Positions 54,477 through 63,473 of a stretch of DNA of 64,000 nucleotides are shown piece by piece (the stretch's first letter is position 1; each line of letters starts with the position of its first letter). Source of the DNA: Mangrovibacter yixingensis (GTDB lineage Bacteria; Pseudomonadota; Gammaproteobacteria; Enterobacterales; Enterobacteriaceae); assembly GCF_020523985.1 (NCBI RefSeq), contig NZ_JAIVKM010000001.1, positions 62,001 through 126,000 on the forward strand, given 5' to 3'. The position numbers and the translations under genes were made by a program. The notes under the pieces were generated by a model, which saw only the letters and a list, made by a program, of their open reading frames with translations, was not told where the DNA came from and made no database searches.

Positions 54477-55735
54477 ACGGGGAACTCCTGTTGTGCCCGG
54501 GCAAAAAAGTGCTCATCGCCAAAATTACCGGATTTAAGTGCCAGGGAGAGTGTTTGCCGGGTATCACGTACCCATGGCACACCCGGAGAAATCACCGGAC
54601 CAATATGAAAGGCTTGCACACCCAGGGTTTGCGCCACAATGCTCGACGTTTCACCGCCCGCTACAATAAAGCGGGTAAATCCTCGTTCCAGCAAGCGGGC
54701 TGCCAACTGAGCAAAAAACTGCTCCACTTTGGCGCTGCTGGCACTGTTGCCGTATTTTTCCTGAATCTGTTTCAGTTCATCTGGTTGCGCTGTGGCATAC
54801 ACCATCGGTGCCAGACCTGTGGCTGTCTGGCTGCATACCCAGTCGCATTGCATGTCAACATAGTCATCAAGATTTTCGAAACAGGCAGTTAAATCTACCG
54901 CTCTTGCCGGGGCTACAGCCTGATAGGCCGCGACCTGGCGGTTGGTCATAACAGAGCAGGAACCGGACAATACAACGCCACGACCAGCGACAGGCATACC
55001 GGCCTGAGCACCATCCTGCTGTGAACCGTGGCGCGAGGCCCAGTCGCGCGCCAACCCAATAGCCAGACCAGAGCCGCCAGAAACCAGCTTCATCTCGCGC
55101 AGGGCAATGCCCTGGGTTAACAGGTGCTGTTCATTCAGTGCATCCAGCACCACATAGCGCACATCAGTGTGGCGCAGTGCTTCCAGCGCTTCAGCCACAG
55201 CTTGTGGGCCTGCATCAATTACCGACCAGGGGATCAAACCTGCTTTTCCCTGTGCCTGGCGTTCGGTAAGGCGGCCAAGGTGTGCATCGTCCATGGGTGT
55301 CACCGGGTGATGACGCATCCCAGACTCATTGAGCAACTGTTCGCCGACAAACAAATACCCCTGGTAGACGGTGCGCCCATTGACTGGCAGTGCCGGCGAT
55401 ATGACAGTCTGTTTTTCTCCAAGCGCCGTGAGCAGGGCATCCAGAACCGGGCCAATATTGCCTTTAGCGGTGCTGTCAAAGGTTGAACAGTATTTAAAAT
55501 AAATTTGCTGGCAACCCTGTTCCTGCAACCAGCGTAATGCGCTAAGCGCCTGGTCGACGGCCAGTTCTGCCGGGCAGGAGCGGCTTTTCAGGCTAATGAC
55601 GACGGCATCGCTGCTAATCGGGGTATCGCCTGTGGGGACACCATTGAGTTGTATTGTCGGCATCCCGTTTTTGACCAGAAAACTGGCAATATCGGTGGCA
55701 CCGGTAAAGTCATCCGCTATAACACCAAGTTGCAT
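54473..55735 (-). CDS. otnK: OtnK: 3-oxo-tetronate kinase
   Basis: 420 residues with the two-domain DUF1537 kinase layout: LGVIADDFTGATDIASFLVK at the N-terminus and FIVAGGETSSIVAQTLGVQ in the C-terminal nucleotide-binding domain. It phosphorylates 3-oxo-tetronate before decarboxylation by OtnC. It lies 11 bases after ltnD. Confidence 0.93.
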   Translation of the reverse strand: MQLGVIADDFTGATDIASFLVKNGMPTIQLNGVPTGDTPISSDAVVISLKSRSCPAELAVDQALSALRWLQEQGCQQIYFKYCSTFDSTAKGNIGPVLDALLTALGEKQTVISPALPVNGRTVYQGYLFVGEQLLNESGMRHHPVTPMDDAHLGRLTERQAQGKAGLIPWSVIDAGPQAVAEALEALRHTDVRYVVLDALNEQHLLTQGIALREMKLVSGGSGLAIGLARDWASRHGSQQDGAQAGMPVAGRGVVLSGSCSVMTNRQVAAYQAVAPARAVDLTACFENLDDYVDMQCDWVCSQTATGLAPMVYATAQPDELKQIQEKYGNSASSAKVEQFFAQLAARLLERGFTRFIVAGGETSSIVAQTLGVQAFHIGPVISPGVPWVRDTRQTLSLALKSGNFGDEHFFARAQQEFPV

Positions 55736-55746
55736 ATTGCCTCCCT

Positions 55747-56649
55747 TTACTGTTTTTTCTCTGGCAGCGTAATACCGCTAAAAATTTTAATGACGGCACT
55801 GTCATCTTCGCGCCCAAAACCGGCATTACTGGCAGAGGTGAACATATTCAGCGCTGTGCTGGCGAGAGGGAGCGGGAACTTCAGTGACCTGGCTGTATCG
55901 CTCACCAGACCTAAGTCTTTCACAAAGATATCTACGGCGGATTTTGGCGAGAAATCACCATCCAGCACATGCTGCATCCGGTTTTCGAACATCCATGAAT
56001 TGCCTGCTGCGTGGGTGACAACGTCATACATTGTGTCTAAAGGGATACCCGCTTTGGCGGCCAGCGCCATGGCTTCTGCGGCTACAGCTATATGTACCCC
56101 GGCCAGCAGTTGGTGAACAATTTTAACGGTAGAGCCCAGGCCAATTGCCTCGCCAATGCGGTACACTTTTCCGGCGACTGCATCCAGTATGGGGGCCAGT
56201 TGTTCAAAGGCTGTTACGCTTCCCGACGCCATGACAGTCATCTCACCAGCGGCGGCTTTAATTGCGCCACCAGAAACAGGGGCATCGAGCATCAACAGGT
56301 GGTACTCAGCCAGTTTCTCGGCAATCTGGCAGGCGTCCGCTGATGAAATAGTGGAAGAGACCATCACAGCGGTACCGGGGTTGAGGTGAGGGGCGAGCGC
56401 ATCTTCGCCAAATAAAATCGCATTGACTTGTGCTGCATTGACGACCAGTAACACAACGGCATCGAGTTGCTGTGCAAACGGGATAGCGCTGTGCCCCGCG
56501 TCTTTTGCTCCTGCCTGTTTCAGCGCGTTGCAGGATTGTGGATTGATATCAACTCCCCAGGTATTCAGCCCTGCGTTGATACAGGATTGTGCTGCCCCCA
56601 TGCCCATCGATCCCAGCCCGATAACACAGACATTGTATTGTGCAGACAT
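55747..56649 (-). CDS. ltnD: LtnD: L-threonate dehydrogenase
   Basis: 300 residues of the beta-hydroxyacid dehydrogenase family: CVIGLGSMGMGAAQSCINAG (NAD loop), DAPVSGGAIKAAAGE (substrate loop) and TVKIVHQLLAGVHIA (catalytic Lys). It is E. coli YgbJ by family and by gene order. It oxidises L-threonate to 2-oxo-tetronate. First gene of the leftward operon, divergent from the ygbI-like regulator. Confidence 0.92.
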   Translation of the reverse strand: MSAQYNVCVIGLGSMGMGAAQSCINAGLNTWGVDINPQSCNALKQAGAKDAGHSAIPFAQQLDAVVLLVVNAAQVNAILFGEDALAPHLNPGTAVMVSSTISSADACQIAEKLAEYHLLMLDAPVSGGAIKAAAGEMTVMASGSVTAFEQLAPILDAVAGKVYRIGEAIGLGSTVKIVHQLLAGVHIAVAAEAMALAAKAGIPLDTMYDVVTHAAGNSWMFENRMQHVLDGDFSPKSAVDIFVKDLGLVSDTARSLKFPLPLASTALNMFTSASNAGFGREDDSAVIKIFSGITLPEKKQ

Positions 56650-56667
56650 GCTGCCTCCTTGTGAATT

Positions 56668-56738
56668 TAAGTTAACTTGTGTTATTTAATGATAACTTAT
56701 AATGGCTTGGTGTGAAAATATGTGATGAATTTCACGAT
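56668..56738. promoter_or_regulatory. Divergent ltnD/ygbI regulatory region with a CRP-like site
   Basis: TGTGA-TGAATT-TCACG (56721-56736) matches the CRP consensus except at one arm base, in an AT-rich context. TAAGTTA (56668-56674) is inverted as TAACTTA (56693-56699) between the CRP-like site and ltnD, a good candidate operator for the DeoR-type regulator. Control by carbon status plus substrate is inferred. Confidence 0.6.
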
Positions 56739-56910
56739 TTACACAGCAAAATATAAAATATTCACATGCAAGGTGAGCGGGATTAACATGCCTGGCATCA
56801 TAGTAAAGGGATTAACCCCGTAGGTTATGCCATCTGTGGCACTGTTATCCTGCGTCAGAAAGCGTAGTATGCATTGTCAGAATGTTAAAAAATGATAAGA
56901 GGGCTGGCTT

Positions 56911-57669
56911 TTGATTCCGGTAGAACGACATCAGCGAATTTTGGCGCTGCTTGAACAACGCGGCGTGGTCAGTATCAGCGAGTTAACGGAAACTCTGGGT
57001 GTTTCCCATATGACTATCCGGCGGGATGTCAGTAAGCTGGAAGAGGAAGGGCTGTTGGTTAGCGTATCTGGCGGTGTCCGTTCTGTCAGCCGTCTGGCGA
57101 CAGAGCCCAGCCACTTGATTAAAAGCACATTGTACAGTGAAGAGAAAAAAGAAATTGGCAGGCTGGCTGCCAGTAAAATTGCGCGTAACAGCTGTATTTA
57201 CCTTGATGCAGGAACCACGACGCTGGCGCTGGCACGGGAAATCCTCGACCGCGATGATTTGCAGATAGTCACTAACGATTTTGAAATAACCCAATTACTG
57301 ATTGAATCCAGCCAGTGTGAAGTGATACATACTGGTGGATCATTATGCCGGGAAAACCGCTCTTGTGTTGGTGAATCCGCTGCGCGGACATTACGCCACC
57401 TGGCTATTGATACCGCCTTTATTTCTGCCAGTGGCTGGGATGCCAGAGGGATTTTTACTCCTGATGAAAACAAAGTCCCCGTCAAAGAGACGGTGAGCCA
57501 GGTCAGCAGCAGAAATATTCTGTTGTGTGACAGCTCTAAATTTAATCAGTTAGCAACTTTTATGGCCCTGCCACTGACTCGCTTTACTACAGTCATTACT
57601 GACCGCCACTTATCAGACTCTGTGTGTGCGCACATTACCAAACATGCTTGTGAAGTCATCAGAGCCTGA
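56911..57669 (+). CDS. ygbI: DeoR-family regulator (YgbI-like)
   Basis: 252 residues. The start is a TTG at 56911 (IPVERHQRILALLEQRGVVS follows), with AGAGGG upstream; the only nearby ATG, at 56892, is out of frame. The DeoR helix-turn-helix is SISELTETLGVSHMTIRRDVSKLEEEG, followed by the sugar-phosphate-sensing domain (IYLDAGTTTLALAREI, NDFEITQLLIESSQC). It is divergent from ltnD, as in E. coli. A phosphorylated tetronate intermediate is the likely inducer. Confidence 0.9.
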   Translation: MIPVERHQRILALLEQRGVVSISELTETLGVSHMTIRRDVSKLEEEGLLVSVSGGVRSVSRLATEPSHLIKSTLYSEEKKEIGRLAASKIARNSCIYLDAGTTTLALAREILDRDDLQIVTNDFEITQLLIESSQCEVIHTGGSLCRENRSCVGESAARTLRHLAIDTAFISASGWDARGIFTPDENKVPVKETVSQVSSRNILLCDSSKFNQLATFMALPLTRFTTVITDRHLSDSVCAHITKHACEVIRA

Positions 57670-57722
57670 GTTGGCGTACAGTATCAATGGTGTGCTCTCA
57701 GGCCCGGAAAAGCTGTGCGTTG

Positions 57723-58679
57723 TTACTTGCTTGTCGTGGGGAGTTTCGTTCTGATCATATCCAGAACCTGCAGGTTACGGATACTTTCTTCCAGCGACAG
57801 ACAGTGGGCAGGTTGCTTCAGCACAGCGGCGGAAAACTGGCTGACTTCCGCCAGATAACGGTCAGATTCCTCAACGGGGATTGCGCGGCTACCTTCACTG
57901 GTGTGCAGCCAAATATCCCCGGCATTGTCCTGGAATGTGTCTTCAATGCGCAGTAAACCTTTAGTGCCGATAATTTCGGCAAAATTGCTGCCAAAACTGT
58001 TAAACCCGCAATCAATATTGGCTATCAGCCCATCGTCATATTGCAAAAGCGCCGACAGTTGCGTGTCCACACCGTTGTCCATCTCACATAACACTTCACA
58101 ACGAACCGGCACCCGTTGGGTGACCATGCCAACAAAATTTACCGGGTAACAACCCACATCGTACAGGGCTCCGCCACCTAAAGCGGGCTGCATTTTTATA
58201 GTGCCAGGGCGGTTTAACAGGAAACGGAAAGTGGCATTGATATGGCGAATATCGCCGAGCACACCGCTTTCCAGCACGGATTTTACTGCCTGCATTCGCT
58301 GGGTGTAGCGGTACATAAAGGCTTCCATCAGGATGCGCCCATGTTGCTGCGCTGCCTTGTGCATCGCGATACCTTCTTCGGCGGTCAGGCCTAACGGTTT
58401 TTCACACAGAACGTGCTTCCCGGCTTCCAGGGCGCGTATCACCCAGGTTTTATGCAGTGAATTGGGCAGGGGAATGTATACGGCATCAATTGCTTCATCT
58501 GCCAGCAGGCTGGCGTAATCCGGGTAGCTTTTATCCCACTCGCCAACGGGAAGTTGCGTACTGTTACGCGAAGCGACGCCGTACAAATGTGCATGAGTGG
58601 CGCGGCTGATAGCCGGAATAAGTGAATTTCTTGCGATGCGGGCATAACCCAGTATGCCCCAGTTAACCAAACCAGACAT
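57723..58679 (-). CDS. Gfo/Idh/MocA-family oxidoreductase
   Basis: 318 residues from the ATG at 58679; the longer frame upstream is not family-like. WGILGYARIARNSLIPAI is the NAD(P) loop, HVLCEKPLGLTAEEG carries the conserved EKP motif, and VGCYPVNF sits in the substrate domain. Such enzymes oxidise or reduce sugars, inositols and related compounds. It is convergent with ygbI, 53 bases apart, and separated from the downstream-reading M20 gene by an inverted repeat. Link to either neighbouring pathway is uncertain. Confidence 0.86.
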   Translation of the reverse strand: MSGLVNWGILGYARIARNSLIPAISRATHAHLYGVASRNSTQLPVGEWDKSYPDYASLLADEAIDAVYIPLPNSLHKTWVIRALEAGKHVLCEKPLGLTAEEGIAMHKAAQQHGRILMEAFMYRYTQRMQAVKSVLESGVLGDIRHINATFRFLLNRPGTIKMQPALGGGALYDVGCYPVNFVGMVTQRVPVRCEVLCEMDNGVDTQLSALLQYDDGLIANIDCGFNSFGSNFAEIIGTKGLLRIEDTFQDNAGDIWLHTSEGSRAIPVEESDRYLAEVSQFSAAVLKQPAHCLSLEESIRNLQVLDMIRTKLPTTSK

Positions 58680-58751
58680 GAAACAGACTCCTGTGCCAGT
58701 GAGCGTGACAAGATTTGGCGTTAGTTTAGCGGTCTGGAGAGAAAAGCTATG

Positions 58752-58783
58752 TGACAGCTTAAGCAAAATTACAAAAGCTGTCA
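58752..58783. repeat. Perfect 9-bp inverted repeat between the M20 and MocA-family genes
   Basis: TGACAGCTT (58752-58760) is exactly inverted as AAGCTGTCA (58775-58783). It lies 18 bases after the M20 gene stop and 72 bases before the MocA-family start. It could end the M20 transcript (only CATAGCTTTT follows) or act as an operator for the MocA-family gene. Confidence 0.45.
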
Positions 58784-58801
58784 TACAGGTTTGTGCTTTG
58801 G

Positions 58802-59965
58802 TTAAGCGTTTGCGTCCGGGGCCTTCATCCAGGCGCACAGATTATTCAGCATGAGCATACAGTTATCGAGTTGTTCAATAGCGATAAATTCATCGGCTTT
58901 GTGGCCCTGCGCCATACTGCCCGGCCCACAAATCAAGGTGGAGATACCCACTTCATGAAATAAACCCGCTTCTGTACCAAAAGCGACAGTAGAGAAAGAC
59001 TCACTGCCGCACCAGCCAGACAGCAGGCGGGCAAATTCAGACTGGGTCTCTGCCAACAGGCCGGGGTAATGGCTCAGGGTGTGAAACGTTATCGCACTTT
59101 CGTGGGCAACTTGCTTCATTTCCGGAACCAGTGTGCGTTCTGTCCATGCCTGTAACTTCTCCGCAACTGTCTGCACCTGAACGCCGGGTAAATAGCGTAC
59201 TTCAAAATCAAAAGAGCAGTTTGCCGGCACGATATTTAGCGCGCTACCACCCTGAATAGTGCCTACCTGCACGGTACTGAATGCCGGGGAAAAACGGGGG
59301 TCCTGGTGTAATGCCAGTTGCTCACCCAGCTCACCCAGTTGCGTCATGACTTTCGCAGCGTAACTAATGGCATTCACCCCATCGGGGGCCTGTGCGGAGT
59401 GGCAGGCGTGGCCGTGCACCTGGCAACGCATCGCCAGTTTTCCCTTATGCCCGTATACCGGTTGCATTTCTGTAGGCTCGCCAATAATACACATTGCGGG
59501 GCGATCCTCTGCATTGCGCAGCCAGTCCACCAGGCTGCGAACGCCCAGGCATCCCACTTCTTCATCGTAGGAAAAGGCAAGGTGCAAAGGCATGCGTAAT
59601 GGCGAAGATAAAAAGGTCTCAACAGAGGCCAGCATACAGGCGAGAAAACCTTTCATATCCGCACTACCACGCCCGTAGTAGCGGCCATTTTTCTCCGTCA
59701 GCATAAAAGGCGGAACCGACCAGTTCTGCCCATCTACCGGTACGGTATCGGTATGGCCGGAGAGCATGACACCGCCAGGGCCTTGCGGGCCAATACGGGC
59801 ATACAAGTTGGCTTTGCTCCCGCTTTCATTGGTGAACTGCTCGGCAGAAACCCCGCGGGCCGCCAAAAACTCACGAATCATGCCAATTAATGCGAGGTTG
59901 GATTCCCGGCTGGTGGTATCGAAGGCCAGCAGTTGGGCCAGAATATCCCGTACCTGATTACTCAT
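58802..59965 (-). CDS. M20 peptidase/deacetylase, ArgE-like
   Basis: 387 residues from the ATG at 59965 (MSNQVRDILAQLLAFDTTSR). Metal ligands of the M20 family are visible: MLSGHTDTVPVDG (His), YGRGSADMKGFLA (Asp), FSYDEEVGCLG (Glu, with the catalytic Glu), IIGEPTEMQP and a late MAQGHKADEF (His). The layout is that of N-acetylornithine deacetylase, but the setting with RidA, DUF1028 and a flavin monooxygenase suggests a catabolic N-acyl amino acid hydrolase. Overlaps the DUF1028 gene by 8 bases. Confidence 0.85.
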   Translation of the reverse strand: MSNQVRDILAQLLAFDTTSRESNLALIGMIREFLAARGVSAEQFTNESGSKANLYARIGPQGPGGVMLSGHTDTVPVDGQNWSVPPFMLTEKNGRYYGRGSADMKGFLACMLASVETFLSSPLRMPLHLAFSYDEEVGCLGVRSLVDWLRNAEDRPAMCIIGEPTEMQPVYGHKGKLAMRCQVHGHACHSAQAPDGVNAISYAAKVMTQLGELGEQLALHQDPRFSPAFSTVQVGTIQGGSALNIVPANCSFDFEVRYLPGVQVQTVAEKLQAWTERTLVPEMKQVAHESAITFHTLSHYPGLLAETQSEFARLLSGWCGSESFSTVAFGTEAGLFHEVGISTLICGPGSMAQGHKADEFIAIEQLDNCMLMLNNLCAWMKAPDANA

Positions 59966-60632
59966 CGCCTGGAACACCGTAGCTGGGGGCTTCCCGTGGG
60001 TCGAGTGCTCGGGTGAGATAGGCATCCATTTGCGGCTCCCAGGCTTGCCACAGCGCCAGTAATTCATCTGCCGGTGCCTGCTCTGCCCAGTCCACCCGCA
60101 AATCGACAACGGGCCAGGTGTAATCATCCACCACTTTAACTGCCGCAGAGTGCTCGCTTCCTGCTTCCCCGCCTTGGGCAATACCTGCCTGAAGTGCGGT
60201 AATCAGGCGGGTTGCCAGTTCCCCGGTGGAAGATTCAAATGCATCTACCATGGCATTGATAACCTGTGGGTTAGCCAGCAAATTGCCCGCTGCAACACAG
60301 TTGTTTCCCTGAACTGTATGGTGGATACCCAGTGTTTGCTCACCACTAAATACGCTTGTTGTACCGCTGGCATCGATAACGGCGACCTGGCGATATTCGC
60401 GAAAACGGTCTTCAGCCAGGGTTTGCCGCATGGCTTGTTCTGGTGCCAGGCCTTCTGCCAGTTTTGCCAGGATCTGTTGCCCCAAAGAGGGCAGGGTGAT
60501 GTTTTGGCTGGATACCGCCCCCACACCAGACAGCAACCACGGGCAACGGGAGCCAACAGCAATGCTTGATGAGCTAATGGCAATGCCCAGTTGCCCGGTT
60601 TCCGGGCAACGCGCACTAATAGAGAGTGTCAT
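59958..60632 (-). CDS. DUF1028 protein (Ntn-hydrolase-like)
   Basis: 224 residues beginning MTLSISARCPETGQLGIAIS, with SVAVGSRCPWL-like sequence (SSSIAVGSRCPWLLSGVGAV) and NITLPSLGQQILAKL. DUF1028 proteins have an Ntn-hydrolase-like fold and cluster with amino-acid-type catabolic genes. No activity is established for the family to my knowledge. It overlaps the ridA-like gene by 4 bases and the M20 gene by 8. Confidence 0.85.
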   Translation of the reverse strand: MTLSISARCPETGQLGIAISSSSIAVGSRCPWLLSGVGAVSSQNITLPSLGQQILAKLAEGLAPEQAMRQTLAEDRFREYRQVAVIDASGTTSVFSGEQTLGIHHTVQGNNCVAAGNLLANPQVINAMVDAFESSTGELATRLITALQAGIAQGGEAGSEHSAAVKVVDDYTWPVVDLRVDWAEQAPADELLALWQAWEPQMDAYLTRALDPREAPSYGVPGDE

Positions 60633-61063
60633 TTCGCCTCCTGCGCTATTTCATCTTCAGGAATAACGGCAATCACATCTATCTCCATCAACCACTGTGG
60701 CTGGGCAAGCCCGGCAACCACTAAGCCGGTAGAAATAGGGAACACACCTTTCAGCCATTTGCCCACTTCCTGGTAGACCGCTTCACGGTAACGCGGGTCA
60801 GTAATATAAGTGGTGGTTTTTACGATGTGTGTTAAATCGCTGCCTGCTTCTTCCAGCAATTGCTTCACATTTTTCATTGCCTGTTCAGCCTGAGCGCGTG
60901 GGTCCCCCAACCCGACCAGGTTACCGGAAAAATCGGTTCCTACCTGGCCGCGAACATAAATGGTGTTGCCCGCGCGTACGGCCTGGCACAGGTCATTATC
61001 CAAAACCTGGTTTGGGTAGGTTTCTTTGGTATTAAACATCCGGATTCGTGTATGTGTTGGCAT
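60629..61063 (-). CDS. RidA/YjgF-family protein of a non-archetypal subgroup
   Basis: 144 residues. FNTKETYPNQVLDNDLCQAV, VYVRGQ-like IYVRGQVGTDFSGNLVG and a C-terminal MEIDVIAVIPEDE show the Rid fold. Archetypal RidA has an arginine in its VARLP segment that is needed for imine deamination; here the matching stretch reads AGLAQPQ, with no arginine. It therefore probably belongs to a Rid subgroup with another role. It begins 30 bases after the monooxygenase gene. Confidence 0.87.
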   Translation of the reverse strand: MPTHTRIRMFNTKETYPNQVLDNDLCQAVRAGNTIYVRGQVGTDFSGNLVGLGDPRAQAEQAMKNVKQLLEEAGSDLTHIVKTTTYITDPRYREAVYQEVGKWLKGVFPISTGLVVAGLAQPQWLMEIDVIAVIPEDEIAQEAK

Positions 61064-61093
61064 GGTAGTTTCCTGTTCTGAAAGTAAGAGGGC

Positions 61094-62362
61094 TCAGGCT
61101 TCGGTATCATCCGGGCGATAGTGTTGGTACTGGCGCTGAATGGCGATTTGGTCGGCAATGTATTTAGCATCGTGCCATACCCCCCAAATAAAGGTGGAAC
61201 CGCGGCGGGATAACCAGGGCAGCCCCAGGAAATACACGCCAGGCTCACTGGATACACCCCGGTGGTGTTGGGGTTGGTTTTGTTGGTTAAAGGCACCCAC
61301 TTTGAGCCAACTAAAATCTGTGGCATAACCTGTTGCCCAAATAATGGTGCGGATACCCGCTTGTTGCAGATTCAGAGTACGGACTGGTGTGGTCATGCAA
61401 TCCGGGTCTGGCATGAAATAGCGAGCCTCTGGCTCTTCTGGCAATTCAAGACCATGGCGGGAAATATACTGGTCTGCCGCATCCAGCAACGCGAGGTAAG
61501 ACTCGTCGCCATTGCGGATATGTGCCGCCAAATTATCCTGAAAGGTAACCTCACCTTCGTGGAATCCTTCCGTCTGGCCTGCCAGCGTAATGCCCTGGTG
61601 AGCAAGCTGGCGAAAATCAACGGTATGCCCGCCGCGGGCACCACTCACCGCAATGGTGACATGCTCTTTACCTGGCTGGTTTGCCGCTGCATCCCATAAG
61701 CCCAACACACCCAGCCACCATACGAAGTCGCGGCCACGGTAAGTGCGTGGCGGCCGGTCATGTGCACCAACAGACAGCCACACTTTTTTCCCGGCACGGT
61801 TCAGTTCATCGGCGATTTGCACTCCTGATGAACCGGCACCTACTACCAGCACTCCGCCATCTGGCAGTTGCTCCGGGTTACGGTACTGTGCTGAGTGGAG
61901 TTGCAGCAGTGAGCTGTCTTGTGGCGCGATTGCGGGGATAACTGGCCGCTGAAAAGGCCCGGTGGCCGAGACAATACGTTGTGCTTCAATAATCCCTTGC
62001 GATGTTTCAACCCGGAATCCAGGACGCCCTTTAAGGCGTGTGGCACTGAACACTTCCACACCAGTGCGAATGGGCGCTTTGAATTTGTCGGCATAAGCGA
62101 CAAAGTAGTCAGCCACTTGTTCTTTGGCCACAAAGCTGTCCGGGTGGCTGCCGGGGAAAGTCATACCCGGAAAACGGTCATGCCAGGCCGGACCATTGGC
62201 AACCAGAGAATCCCAGCGCCCACTGCGCCAGGCTTCTGCAATACGGTTTTTTTCCACAACCAGGTGCGGTATAGCCAGGCGGGTTAAATGTTCACTCATT
62301 GCCACGCCAGCCTGGCCTGCGCCTACAACCAGCGTATCTGTTGTTATTACGTTTTCTGTCAT
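61094..62362 (-). CDS. Flavin-dependent monooxygenase (FMO-like, NAD(P)/FAD)
   Basis: 422 residues from the ATG at 62362, with GAAGGA upstream; a TTG at 62377 is the alternative. LVVGAGQAGVAMSEHL is the FAD loop and VLVVGAGSSGVQIADEL the NADP loop, with WATGYATDFSWL near the C-terminus. The family includes N-hydroxylating and flavoprotein monooxygenases that attack amines or heterocycles. First catabolic gene after the LysR regulator. Confidence 0.86.
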   Translation of the reverse strand: MTENVITTDTLVVGAGQAGVAMSEHLTRLAIPHLVVEKNRIAEAWRSGRWDSLVANGPAWHDRFPGMTFPGSHPDSFVAKEQVADYFVAYADKFKAPIRTGVEVFSATRLKGRPGFRVETSQGIIEAQRIVSATGPFQRPVIPAIAPQDSSLLQLHSAQYRNPEQLPDGGVLVVGAGSSGVQIADELNRAGKKVWLSVGAHDRPPRTYRGRDFVWWLGVLGLWDAAANQPGKEHVTIAVSGARGGHTVDFRQLAHQGITLAGQTEGFHEGEVTFQDNLAAHIRNGDESYLALLDAADQYISRHGLELPEEPEARYFMPDPDCMTTPVRTLNLQQAGIRTIIWATGYATDFSWLKVGAFNQQNQPQHHRGVSSEPGVYFLGLPWLSRRGSTFIWGVWHDAKYIADQIAIQRQYQHYRPDDTEA

Positions 62363-62540
62363 CTCTGGGTCCTTCAATTACCATGAATCGGCAACCTGGC
62401 CGATGTTGATAAAAACCAGAGTATGTAACTCAGCTGTTACGGTAAATTATTATAAAACGAGTGTCTGAATAGAAAATTATGAGGCAATAAGGTGTAAATA
62501 AATACGCCAGTATTGACGTATCTATTTAATAGTGAGTTAT

Positions 62541-63461
62541 TTAGTGGCTGGCAGGCGCAGGTTGTAATTCGGCGTTACGGCAGTAATCCATAAATAACTG
62601 TGCCGGGCGTGTGGGCTCATTATTTTGTAACCAGGCCATGATAAGTGTGGATGCCGGCATTTCATCATCAATATCCATTTGTATCAGGCGTTCACCATCA
62701 TAAGTAATATCTGAACAAGGCCGGGTAACCAGCACAGAAAAGCCCAATCCCTGGGCAACCATACAGCGCACCATTTCAATTGAAGGCGAGCTGTAAGCGA
62801 CTTCTGGGTTAAATCCTTTTTCTTTGAATATATTGATAAAATAATTTTTACTGGGAACTGCATCCAATAAAATCATGGGTTCACGGCTTAATTCCTGCAA
62901 AGTAACGCTTTTGCGGTTTGCCAGACGGTGGTGTTCAGGAAGCAGGGCATAAGGTTTATGCGGCGCATTTAACACTTCTTTGTGAATGGTATTGCCTAAT
63001 TCAAGATCATATAAAAATGCCATGTCAAACCGACCGCGGTGCAAACCGTGCATCAGTTCATGTTGTTCACCGTCATACAACTGAATGGTGATATCCGGGT
63101 AAATTTTAGTGAAGCCAGCCACCAGTTTGGGCATATATAGTGGAGCTGCAGATTCAAAACAACCCACTGAAATAGTACCGGAAACTAGATCCTTATCTGC
63201 ACGAGAGTTTTGTTCAAACTCGTATGAAAGACGTAATAATTCCTTAGCTTTTTCATAAAAACGCCTGCCACCAGAGGTCAGCGATACCCCCTGAGCATGA
63301 TGGCGAATAAACAGCTGCTGGTCGAAGGTGTCTTCCAGGTTTTTTATCGCTATCGAAATGGAGGGTTGTGCGATATGTAACTGCCGTGAAGCTTCGGCGA
63401 TGCTCTCCGTCTCAACGACGGTGACGAAATACTTCAGTTGTTTGAGTGTAAAGCGTGTCAT
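62541..63461 (-). CDS. LysR-family regulator
   Basis: 306 residues from the ATG at 63461 (MTRFTLKQLKYFVTVVETES); an ATG 12 bases upstream at 63473 is possible and neither has a strong ribosome site. The helix-turn-helix is IAEASRQLHIAQPSISIAIKNLE. The ligand domain has VSGTISVGCFESAAPLYMP-like sequence. It should control the flavin monooxygenase group and perhaps the rightward gene starting at 63977. Confidence 0.88.
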   Translation of the reverse strand: MTRFTLKQLKYFVTVVETESIAEASRQLHIAQPSISIAIKNLEDTFDQQLFIRHHAQGVSLTSGGRRFYEKAKELLRLSYEFEQNSRADKDLVSGTISVGCFESAAPLYMPKLVAGFTKIYPDITIQLYDGEQHELMHGLHRGRFDMAFLYDLELGNTIHKEVLNAPHKPYALLPEHHRLANRKSVTLQELSREPMILLDAVPSKNYFINIFKEKGFNPEVAYSSPSIEMVRCMVAQGLGFSVLVTRPCSDITYDGERLIQMDIDDEMPASTLIMAWLQNNEPTRPAQLFMDYCRNAELQPAPASH

Positions 63462-63473
63462 AGCAGGGACCAT

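Noticed and set aside
54296-54892. 198-residue rightward frame across otnC/otnK
   Set aside because: Shadow of two well-supported leftward genes; no recognisable domain.
59966-60181. N-terminal extension of the M20 deacetylase
   Set aside because: It would run far into the DUF1028 gene, and family members begin at MSNQVRDILAQLLAF.
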